Origin: Cyclobacterium salsum
GTDB taxonomy: Bacteria > Bacteroidota > Bacteroidia > Cytophagales > Cyclobacteriaceae
Reading direction: 5' to 3'
Assembly: GCF_010119245.1 (NCBI RefSeq)
Contig: NZ_WNKG01000001.1
Span: 620,001-684,000, forward strand
DNA length: 64,000 bases
The notes beneath the pieces are model-generated. The model did no database searches. It saw nothing but the letters and a program-made list of their open reading frames with translations, and was not told the DNA's origin. Positions within the stretch are counted from its first letter, which is position 1; each line of letters starts with the position of its first letter. Below, piece by piece: positions 25,674-35,000 of the stretch. The translations under genes and the position numbers were made by a program.

Positions 25674-26839
25674 TAGTCAATTACAGAAAATTTGTAAATA
25701 CATTCGTGGGTGTACGTCTCTTCGGGATTAAGCGTCACCGACGGAAATTCCGGTTGATTGGGAGAATCCGGAAAAAACTGGGTTTCCAGGCAAATGGCTC
25801 CTCGCTTGGCGTACGTTTTATCTCCCTTTGATTCCGAGGTTCCGTCCATAAAATTTCCGGTATACACCTGAACCCCGGGCTGGTCGGTGTAGACTTCCAT
25901 TTTCCGGCCATTTTCGGGCACCCAAACCGATGCCGCTAAAATGGTTTCATCGTTCCCTTCTTCTCGATTAATCACCCAGTTGTGGTCGTAGCCTCCGCCC
26001 TTCTGCAACTGCTCATAGTCATCGTCTATTCTTTCTCCTATCAAATGAGGTTCCGTAAAGTCCATCGGCGTTCCGGCCACTGGACGCAATTCACCCAAAG
26101 GGATTAGCACCTCGTTTACGGGTGTGAAGCGGTCTGCATTCAATTCCAGCATGTGGTTGTTGACATTTCCTTCCCCATGACCGTTCAAATTGAAAAACGA
26201 ATGGTGGGTCAGGTTCACAATGGTCGGTTTGTCCGTTTCCGCCTCGTAGGTGATTTTAAATTCATTGTCATCGGTCAGGTAATAATTCATCAATATGGTA
26301 AGCTCTCCCGGAAAACCGGCTTCTCCATCCGGAGAAACGTACTTCATGGCCAGCTTCTGATCGGTTGCTTCCAGCACCTCCCACACCACGATGTGATAGC
26401 CCCCCGGCCATCCATGCAGATTGTTGGGTCCATTATTGGCTTCCAGTTGGTAGGTCTCGCCATTCAGTGTAAATTGAGCATCGGCAATGCGATTACCGTA
26501 ACGTCCTATGGGCGCGCCATAGTAGGAAGTAGGGCTATTGATGTAATCTTCCAGATTGTCATATCCCAACACCACATCTTCCAGGTTTCCGCCGCTATCC
26601 GGAGCAAAAAGCTCCACCACCCGGGCACCGAAGTTGGTGACGGTCATTTCCATGCCATTGGCATTGGTAAGCCGGTATAATTTCACTTCTTTTCCGTCGA
26701 TCGTCTTTTCAAATTTTGCGGGGTCCATTTTCGATAGGGTTTTGCTAGTTTGCACTTCTTCCACTTGTTGCTTTTCTGCCGGCCCGCAGGCTAACAGCAG
26801 TCCCGAAATGGCCAATGTACTAAATAAGGATGTTCTCAT
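25673..26839 (-). CDS. galM: aldose 1-epimerase (mutarotase), exported lipoprotein
   Basis: A 388-residue enzyme interconverting alpha and beta anomers of free aldoses. It has lipobox LLLAC (Cys18). Family motifs are NFGARVVELFAPD, YYGAPIGRYGNRIADAQF, NNGPNNLHGWPGG (catalytic region His), TNLTHHSFFNLNG (written here as VNLTHHSFFNLNG) and GGGYDHNWVIN near the substrate Asp; the C-terminal CLETQFFPDSPNQ carries the general-base Glu. It overlaps the GH2 gene by 4 bp and the lactonase gene by 1 bp. Its envelope location suggests it acts on sugars released by the neighbouring hydrolase. Confidence 0.93.
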   Translation of the reverse strand: MRTSLFSTLAISGLLLACGPAEKQQVEEVQTSKTLSKMDPAKFEKTIDGKEVKLYRLTNANGMEMTVTNFGARVVELFAPDSGGNLEDVVLGYDNLEDYINSPTSYYGAPIGRYGNRIADAQFTLNGETYQLEANNGPNNLHGWPGGYHIVVWEVLEATDQKLAMKYVSPDGEAGFPGELTILMNYYLTDDNEFKITYEAETDKPTIVNLTHHSFFNLNGHGEGNVNNHMLELNADRFTPVNEVLIPLGELRPVAGTPMDFTEPHLIGERIDDDYEQLQKGGGYDHNWVINREEGNDETILAASVWVPENGRKMEVYTDQPGVQVYTGNFMDGTSESKGDKTYAKRGAICLETQFFPDSPNQPEFPSVTLNPEETYTHECIYKFSVID

Positions 26840-28680
26840 TTCATAGGGATTTTAATAGTGTATAATTCCTGGTGCTTGTCTCGCAAAAAGGCGGGATCAA
26901 ACTTGATTACTTTCCGATCATAGGTCATCAATCCGTTTACTTCTACTTCCACGTCGGTAGTTTGTGTGTAAATGGCCGCCGACAGGCCTCTTGGGATCAG
27001 GGGTTTCAGGTCCTGTATCAATCGGCTGTAACGCTCCTGTAACTCTGATTCATTCTTAAAGCTCTGGTAACCCCAGTTGTCTTTCTCCTGCCAGGTGTGT
27101 CCATCTACCGGCAAGCCCAGGCCGCCATATTCTCCCAGGACGATCACCTGTTCCTCGCCCCAAATTTGGGGATCCGGCATGACCGGGTCTGGATAGTTGT
27201 GCATGTCCATGATCTGTCCTTTCAGGGTGTAATTCCCTCCACTGGCACCATTTACCAGGCGGCTGGGATCATAATCTACCGTCCATTGCACGATTTCATC
27301 GGTATCAAACTGCCCCCAGGCCTCATTAAAGGGCACCCAAACCACAATAGAAGGAAAATTGTAGTTGGCATCCATGATGGCTTTCCATTCCTTCCTGAAA
27401 ATTGCTTCCGATTCATCCGTCCGGTCCTTCTCGGTTCCTTTCCCAACTACCCCTGGCCTAGATTCCCAGCGATTTCCCATGTCTCCGCTGGGCATATCTT
27501 GCCAAACGAGCACTCCCATCCGGTCGCAATGGTAATACCAACGGGCGGGCTCGACTTTCACATGTTTGCGGATCATGTTGAAACCCATATCCATGGTTTT
27601 CTGAATATCAAAAAGCAAGGCTTCGTCCGTCGGTGCGGTGTACAAGCCGTCCGGCCACCAACCCTGATCCAGGGGACCATACTGAAAAACAAATTCATTA
27701 TTTAGCATCATCCGCTGAATGCCATCGGCATCCTTTTCCATACTTATTTTACGTAAAGCAGTATAGCTGTTTACCTGATCTACTTCCTTTCTACCCTCCA
27801 TAAGGGTTACTTCCAGATCGTACAAAAAGGGATTTTCCGGACTCCATATTTTAGGATCATCCAGGGTGAAAACAGCTTCCTCCTTGCTGGCGACAATGGT
27901 TTCTCCCACTTGAACGTCATCAGCCAGCAGGCGTATGCGGACGCTGTGATTTTCCCCAGGGGAGGAAATATTGGTTTGCACCCGGATCTGATTATTGTCA
28001 ACGTCTGGTGTATTTTTCAGGGAAGCGATGTATTGTTCGGGAACCGCTTCCAGCCATACCGTCTGCCAGATGCCGGTAACCGGTGTGTACCAGATTCCCC
28101 GGGGTTCGTTCACCTGCTTGCCTCTGGGCTGCGGTCCCTCGTCGGTAGGATCCCATACCCGAATGGCAAGAGATTGCTCTTTTCCGGATTGCAGGGCTTC
28201 ACTGATTTCAAAATAAAAGGGATCGTAACCGCCCTGATGAATGCCAACGGACTGGCCATTGACAAAAACTTCCGCTTCCCAATCGACTGCGCCGAAGTGC
28301 AAAAGCACCTTTCCGCGACGCATGGATCGTTCGATTTCAATGTCCCGGAAATACCATAACTCCTGGTCTTTTCCTACCCGGCTGCCCACACCTGACAAAG
28401 CCGATTCGATGGCAAAGGGCACCAAAATCTCTCCCTCATAATCCTGGGGCATGCTAGCCCCTTTGGCTGCCAGGGCATAATTCCAAAGCCCGTTTAGATT
28501 GGTCCAGGCATCCCGTGTCATTTGTGGTCTGGGGTACTCCGGAAGCGGATTGGCTGGGTTAATTTCTTCCGCCCAGGGGCTCAGAATTTTGGCATCCACC
28601 GGGCTCCAGGTTTCCTGCTGGCCAATAGCCGGCGAGCTAAGGAGTAAGGTAATTAGCCATAAGGTGAGAATTGATTTCAT
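26836..28680 (-). CDS. exported glycoside hydrolase family 2 enzyme
   Basis: A 614-residue enzyme with a Sec signal (LLLSSPAIGQQ). The GH2 order is present: a jelly-roll sugar-binding domain (LNGLWNYALAAKG, VLLHFGAVDWEAEVFVNG), an Ig-like domain (about 220-310) and a TIM barrel with NMIRKHVKVEPARWYYHCDR. The acid/base is Glu453 in VPFNEAWGQF and the likely nucleophile is Glu517 in VLGEYGGLG. It lacks the extra C-terminal domains of LacZ, so it is a short GH2. Beta-galactosidase, beta-mannosidase or beta-glucuronidase activity cannot be separated by eye. It is the first gene of the operon and diverges from the cytochrome gene. Confidence 0.92.
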   Translation of the reverse strand: MKSILTLWLITLLLSSPAIGQQETWSPVDAKILSPWAEEINPANPLPEYPRPQMTRDAWTNLNGLWNYALAAKGASMPQDYEGEILVPFAIESALSGVGSRVGKDQELWYFRDIEIERSMRRGKVLLHFGAVDWEAEVFVNGQSVGIHQGGYDPFYFEISEALQSGKEQSLAIRVWDPTDEGPQPRGKQVNEPRGIWYTPVTGIWQTVWLEAVPEQYIASLKNTPDVDNNQIRVQTNISSPGENHSVRIRLLADDVQVGETIVASKEEAVFTLDDPKIWSPENPFLYDLEVTLMEGRKEVDQVNSYTALRKISMEKDADGIQRMMLNNEFVFQYGPLDQGWWPDGLYTAPTDEALLFDIQKTMDMGFNMIRKHVKVEPARWYYHCDRMGVLVWQDMPSGDMGNRWESRPGVVGKGTEKDRTDESEAIFRKEWKAIMDANYNFPSIVVWVPFNEAWGQFDTDEIVQWTVDYDPSRLVNGASGGNYTLKGQIMDMHNYPDPVMPDPQIWGEEQVIVLGEYGGLGLPVDGHTWQEKDNWGYQSFKNESELQERYSRLIQDLKPLIPRGLSAAIYTQTTDVEVEVNGLMTYDRKVIKFDPAFLRDKHQELYTIKIPMK

Positions 28681-28845
28681 AGAATCGGTTAGGTTTATGT
28701 AATTGATTTTAAAAATTCTGATTTTCGTAAAGGAATAAGGCGAAAATATTAAAAAATATGGATAATGACACTGAATCTAAGGTTAAATTCCATAATTTAA
28801 TGCGGCCTTGCAAAACAAACGTTCGTCCATCATCCTATACTTCAA

Positions 28846-31800
28846 ATGATTATCCCCATTCCCTTTTCCAACCCAACATACAAATGCTTTTCCATCCCCC
28901 TGGCCCTGATGGTAATCCTTCTGACGGCTTGTGAGCAGCAAGAGAAATTTGAGCATTCCCTGGCTGCCAATGAGGACGTGGCCCAATACATGGAAAATTT
29001 TGAAGGCAGAGGAGACCTGACCGATCCCGACTCCCGTCCCACGGACCCAGAAAAATCGATTCAGGCGTTCCAATTGCCGGATGACTTAAAAATAGAATTA
29101 GTCCTGAGCGAGCCAGATATTGTCCAACCTATTCACATGAGTTTTGACCACCGTGGCAGGCTATGGGTAGTGCAATACCATCAATATCCTTACCCGGAAG
29201 GTTTAAAAATAACTTCCATAGACAACCATACCCGCGTAAAATTTGATCGGATACCGAAAGCTCCACCGGAAGGGACAAAAGGAGCAGATGTCATCTCTGT
29301 CTTTGAGGACAAGGAGGGTAATGGTACCTTTTCCCATGCCTTTGATGCCATCGAGGGATTAAATATTGCCAGTTCCGTGGCGTTGGGCAGAGACCGGATT
29401 TGGGTTTTAAATCCGCCTTACCTGCTGGCTTATCCGGACCCGGATGGAGACGGTAAACCGGACGCAGCGCCGGAAATTCACCTGGAAGGCTTTGGACTGG
29501 AGGATACCCATGCCATCGCCAATAGCCTTCAATGGGGCCCGGACGGCTGGCTTTACGGGGTTCAGGGAAGCACCACCACCGCCAACATCCGGGCCGAAAA
29601 CAGCAATCCGGTTTCCTTTCAGGGGCAGGCTATCTGGCGGTATCATCCGGAAAACAAAACCTTTGAACTGTTTGCGGAAGGAGGAGGAAACAACCCTTTT
29701 TACCTGGAATTTGATCGTAAAGGCAGGATATTTTCCGGCTCCAACGGCTATGGCCGCGGTCCCTATTACAAGCAAGGAGGCTACTATGTGAAAAGCTGGG
29801 GCAAACATGGGGCCTTGACCAATCCTTATGCGTTTGGCCACCTTCCTAATATGCCTTTAGATGGTGAAAAAAAGCGGTTTACCCATGCGGTAATGATCTA
29901 TGAAGGGGATCTTTTGCCGGCTGCTTACCAAAACAAAATGATGGCACTCAACCCACTGCATCACTATGTCCAACTAAGCACCTTCCAGCCATCGGGTTCT
30001 TCCTTTTCTACCCAGGATGAAAAGTTGCTGGTGGAAACAACGGACAAGTGGTTTCGTCCGGTGGATATTAAAACCGGCCCGGATGGGGCCGTTTACCTGG
30101 CCGACTGGTATGACAGCAGGCTCTCCCATGTGGATCCCCGCGATACCTGGCACAAAAGCAGCGGCAGGATATACCGCATCCTACCCAAAGACACCCCTCT
30201 CAGGAAAGAAGCCTTTGATTTGGCTCGTGCCGATTTAGCGGAACTCACTGAATTATTAACGCACCCGAACAAGTGGTTTCGTCAACAAGCATTACGGCAA
30301 TTTGCTGACCGAAAAGATTCGACTGCCCTGCCAGCATTGCATTCATTATTTGAATCTGAAAACCCTCAGCATGCCCTGGAAGCCTTATGGGCGATTCATT
30401 TGTCCCAGGGATTTGACGATACGTTTATCATAAATGCCTTAAACCATAATGACCCCATCGTACGATTGTGGACCTACCGACTGGCAGGAGACCAACAGAC
30501 AGTAAGTCCGTTGGTGTTGCAGGAAATGATTGCAAAAGCAGAACAAGAGGGTCATGCAGAAGTGAGCGGCCAAATCGCCTCTACTGCCAAGAGGTTGCCT
30601 GCGGAGCAAGCCCTTCCTTTATTGAAAGCCTTGCTTCGGTCAAATCCGGATGCGGCCGATACGGATATTCCCTTGCTGACATGGTGGGCGCTGGAATCCA
30701 AGGTTACCGGAGATCTACCGCTTGTCATGGACTTTTGGAGGGATCAACGAATATGGGAAAGTACGCTTAGCAAGACCCATTTGGCGGGACGTATGATGCA
30801 GCGCTTGATCCGGGCGGATCAATACGATGCCGCTACCCAATTGCTTTCGTTTTCTCCGGATGAGTCCTTCGATCAAGTATTGGTAGCTGGTTTTTACGAG
30901 GGTCTGGTAGGCAGGGATTTGGTGAACCTACCAAAACCGCTCCTGGATAAGATTTCTGAAAAAGAAAAAGATACCCAGCCCTTTGAGCTGGCATTGCGGT
31001 CGGGTGACTTTACGAATCTGGACAAGGCTATCGAACTAATTGCTGACAGCGAGCAAGCCTTAAATGCCCGGTTAAACATGATTCATTTGCTAGGGGAACT
31101 TCAACCGTCGGCTGCCCTGCCGGTGTTAGTTAATCTCATTGAATCCGGTGCCAGTCCGGGATCCCTCAAGCAGGCCTCCATTCATGCCTTAAAGAGATTT
31201 GACAGTCCGGAAATTGGTAAAAAAATGGCCTCTATTTATCCGGGAATTCGGGCAGATGCCTACGTTCGGGAAGAAGCCATCCGGTTATTTAGCAGCAGGC
31301 CGGAATGGGCCCGGGCATTTTTTGAGGAAATAATAGAGACGAAAGTAATCCACAAAGAAGACGTTCCCTATTCCCTTGCGCGTAATTTTCACTTGTTGGA
31401 AGACGAAGTTGTCCGTCAAAAAGCAGTGCAAATTTGGCCGGAGACCAGATTGATGACATCCGAGGAGAAAAACAAAGCCATGTCCAACTACAAGGCTATT
31501 CTAAAATCCGGGCAAGGAAATGCTATTGCCGGAAAGCAGGTTTTCGCTCAAAACTGCGGTAGTTGTCATCGAATGGATGAAGGAGGAGGTGCTATCGGTC
31601 CTGATTTGACGGGCTATAACCGCAGTGATTTGGATTACTGGCTACTCCACACCGTTGATCCAAATGCAGCCATACGAGAAGGATACGAAACCATGGAGGT
31701 CAGGACCAAAGATGGAAGGACCATTAGGGGGAAATTGGAGAACGATGAAGGGGAAACCAAGCACCTGGTTCCGCCTTTGGGGGGCAAAGGGGAATTCCTT

Positions 31801-31917
31801 TCCGGGAATGACATCCAAACCATGGAAATACAGCAAATTTCCATCATGCCTGAGCGGCTTCTGGAACCCTTGAACGAACAGCAGATCAGGGACTTATTTG
31901 CTTTCATTCTAAAATAA
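28846..31917 (+). CDS. planctomycete-type heme-binding CxxCH lipoprotein with sugar-dehydrogenase-like propeller
   Basis: 1023 residues. The lipobox is LLTAC (Cys29). Residues 70-440 form a propeller of the membrane-bound-dehydrogenase N-terminal type (FQLPDDLKIELVLSEPDIVQPIHMSFDHRG at its start, WGPDGWLYGVQGST, RPVDIKTGPDGAVYLADWYDSR). Residues 460-880 are HEAT-like helical repeats. The C-terminus is a c-type cytochrome domain with CGSCHRM (Cys904-His908) and a distal Met in the QISIMPE region. This architecture is described in Planctomycetes and Bacteroidota; electrons from an oxidised substrate probably pass to the heme. The substrate is unknown. It diverges from the sugar operon across 165 bp. 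Confidence 0.9.
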   Translation: MIIPIPFSNPTYKCFSIPLALMVILLTACEQQEKFEHSLAANEDVAQYMENFEGRGDLTDPDSRPTDPEKSIQAFQLPDDLKIELVLSEPDIVQPIHMSFDHRGRLWVVQYHQYPYPEGLKITSIDNHTRVKFDRIPKAPPEGTKGADVISVFEDKEGNGTFSHAFDAIEGLNIASSVALGRDRIWVLNPPYLLAYPDPDGDGKPDAAPEIHLEGFGLEDTHAIANSLQWGPDGWLYGVQGSTTTANIRAENSNPVSFQGQAIWRYHPENKTFELFAEGGGNNPFYLEFDRKGRIFSGSNGYGRGPYYKQGGYYVKSWGKHGALTNPYAFGHLPNMPLDGEKKRFTHAVMIYEGDLLPAAYQNKMMALNPLHHYVQLSTFQPSGSSFSTQDEKLLVETTDKWFRPVDIKTGPDGAVYLADWYDSRLSHVDPRDTWHKSSGRIYRILPKDTPLRKEAFDLARADLAELTELLTHPNKWFRQQALRQFADRKDSTALPALHSLFESENPQHALEALWAIHLSQGFDDTFIINALNHNDPIVRLWTYRLAGDQQTVSPLVLQEMIAKAEQEGHAEVSGQIASTAKRLPAEQALPLLKALLRSNPDAADTDIPLLTWWALESKVTGDLPLVMDFWRDQRIWESTLSKTHLAGRMMQRLIRADQYDAATQLLSFSPDESFDQVLVAGFYEGLVGRDLVNLPKPLLDKISEKEKDTQPFELALRSGDFTNLDKAIELIADSEQALNARLNMIHLLGELQPSAALPVLVNLIESGASPGSLKQASIHALKRFDSPEIGKKMASIYPGIRADAYVREEAIRLFSSRPEWARAFFEEIIETKVIHKEDVPYSLARNFHLLEDEVVRQKAVQIWPETRLMTSEEKNKAMSNYKAILKSGQGNAIAGKQVFAQNCGSCHRMDEGGGAIGPDLTGYNRSDLDYWLLHTVDPNAAIREGYETMEVRTKDGRTIRGKLENDEGETKHLVPPLGGKGEFLSGNDIQTMEIQQISIMPERLLEPLNEQQIRDLFAFILK

Positions 31918-32020
31918 ATAGATAAAAAAAGAGGCTGTTTGAGCAAAATAATGACACAATTGCTTAATTTTGATTTGAAATGTAGTCATACTCATTAAAA
32001 TGTATTTCTAATTATTAAAT

Positions 32021-35000
32021 TTGTTTTTTATTGTGAATCATTTTTTTAAAAGGATCTTTTTTAGGCCAAAATTAAAGGGAAGTTTGTGGGTAATGGCTTC
32101 GCTGATGGTTATTTTCTCTATTATACAATCCAAAGGAAACGGCTGGAACCTCTTTGCCCCCATTACCATCACCGGACAGGCGAATGTGAGCATCTATTAC
32201 GATGAAACGAAGGAGATTACTCTGGACATGCTTACCATTGATTATGGTGGGGATCCGGACGACTTAACCATTCAGGTGGAGCCCGGGACTGGCTACACAA
32301 ATACAGGGAATTCTATCAACCGCACCATCGAATACGACGATGAATGGGCCGCTGCAGGAGAGGAAATTATGGTAAATGTTACGGTAAGCGATGGAGCCGA
32401 CCAGGCGGATTTTGAATTAACCGTCCTGGTCATCCCTCCATTGACTCAGACCAGCTATTCGGAAAATACCTGCCTGGGTACTATTTCGCTCACCGTCAGG
32501 GCCTACCGACCCGATCCTAGTGTGGCTTCAGCGTCGTTTCCATTCGTTTTTACACTTTCCACCCTCGACGATGAAATCATTGACGAGATTGAGTTTAACA
32601 GTAATTTTCCCGGACAGGGCAGTGCTTCGGCAACTTTTGGGGGAATGGACCTTGACCTTAACAGAAATACCGCTTACAAAATCAGGGTGGAAGACAACCT
32701 GGGCAGAATCTTTGAACGGGAGGCTGGCCCTATTGGGGAGGCGTATTCCCTGGATTTTGACCTGAACGTATCCGGTCCCCTCTGCGCCGGCGACCCCGGA
32801 GGCGTGGTAGAATACATTATCTATAATGCAGAAGTGCCTTTAAGTTCCTTCGGTATTTATGATGAAGACGGCAACCTGGTCACTGAGCTATATGACATTA
32901 TCAGTCTCACTGAGGATTATATCGTTGTAAACGCTGATAATCTTGGCTCGGGAAATTTCACTTTGGAGGTTACTGACCGCTTTGGCTGTATGGGTTCGGA
33001 GGAATTTGAAATTGTTTTGCCTGAGCCCATTACAGCAACGGAAAGCATTCAGAACCCCTCTTGTTTTGGAGACAGTGACGGTCAGATCGACCTTTCTATA
33101 AGCGGAGGCTGGTCCCAACCCTTTGATGGCAGTCCGATCGAAGCGGCAAGGGATTATTCCATACAGTGGTACAACTCCTCAGGTGACGAATTGGGTACCG
33201 GCACCAACAGCCCAATCGAAACGGCAGGTGAGATCGTTGGGATGGAAAGCGTTCTTTCCGGACTGTCGGCAGGGCGGTATTATGCTGAAATTACTGAAAG
33301 CGTCCGGCGTTTTGAAATTCCCGATGCCGATCCGTTGGTATGTACTTTTGTTACGCCTACCTACGTGGTGGAAGGTCCGGAACCCCTTGACTTGGATGCG
33401 GTTGCCAACGACATTTCCTGCCATGGAGCCGGAGATGGGTTCCTATCCATTTCACCTACCGGAGGCACGGAAGCCTACACCGTAAACTGGTACGAGGGCA
33501 ACTTTGCGGATCTGGATGCGCCGGATGCTTCGGGGCTTAGCCCTTTGCCTGAACAAGGAGGGGAAGGCTCCTTCCAGCGTCAGGGAATCCCTTCAGGTGA
33601 CTATGCCGTGTGGTTGACCGATGCCAACGGATGTTTTGTCGCCGAAAACTTTAGCATTTCAGAACCCGATCCCCTTTCTATCTTTGAACGAACGGATCTG
33701 CGGGAAAATGTGCAGTGCTTTGGAGAAGAAAGCGGTACCATCGTAGTAGAAGTAGATGGGGCTACCACTTCTCCGTATTTCTTTGAGGTATTTAAAGATG
33801 GAGCCGCCACCGCAATCACGGCTGATCCCATCGTTTCTCTGGGCTTTAGCCCGGTATATTTTACGGACCTTCCGGCTGGGGAATACCGGATCCAGGTTAC
33901 CGACTCCAATGGGTGTACATTTGATATTGATGGCATCTTGATCGAGCAGCCCGCTACAGGGTTGGTGATAGAGGAGCCTGTTATCTCGGATTACAACGGA
34001 TTCGCCATTTCATGCGCCAATGCCTCCGATGGAAGCATTGAATTGACCATTACCGGAGGAGCGGGAGCCTTGGAATACTTATGGACGGGCCCTGGTGGCT
34101 TTGAATCGACAGAAAAGGATATTTACGACTTGTCGCCAGGCCAATACCAGTTTTTAGTGACCGATGAAAACAACTGTACGGCCACCATTGGTTCGGTAGA
34201 AATGATCGCTCCTCCCCCGCTTGCGCTAGAAGTGGACATCCCATCCTATAATTTTTTCGAGATCAGTTGCAATGGCAGTGAAGATGGAAGCATTACTTCC
34301 CTGCCAAGCGGAGGAACCGGTGATTACTCCTATGATTGGACCGGTCCGGATGGCTTTACCGCTGCCGGTCCTACCATTGATAACCTCGGACCCGGGCTTT
34401 ACTCGTTGGTCGTGACAGACGAAAATGGCTGCTCCGCCCAGGCCGATTATTTCCTGGACCAACCGGCACCGCTCGTCATCAGCGAAAACCCGGATGAACG
34501 GGAAAATATCACCTGCTTCGGAAATGATACCGGAGCTTTGACAATAAGTTTGATTCCCACTTTACCTCCATTTGACCTCGAACTGGGACTCGCAGGTGAA
34601 ACCGACCCGCTTCGAACCATTACCGATTTTCCCGGAGAAATATATGAATTCACTGATTTGGAAGCGGGAAATTACTGGGTGCGTGTTCGTAACATCAACG
34701 GTTGCACCGATATCGTAGAAGACATTCCGATCACGCAACCGGCTACCGGCCTGGAATTAACTAATGTTATGGTCTCGGATTATAATGGGTTTGAAATTTC
34801 CTGTACCGGTGCCAATGACGGATCCATTTCCCTGGAAGTAACCGGCGGACAGGGCGATGTCAATTTTTCCTGGACCGGCCCGGGTGGTTTTACTTCAGAA
34901 AGCAATGTCCTCACTGATTTGGCTCCCGGCAGCTATGAATTGCTGGTAACGGACGAATCTGGCTGTACACTCGCTGAAACCTTTGAATTGACCGAGCCTG

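Noticed and set aside
32016-32023. TAAATTTG as the promoter of the SprB-like gene
   Set aside because: It matches the -7 box, but it overlaps the TTG start itself and has no TTG at the right distance.
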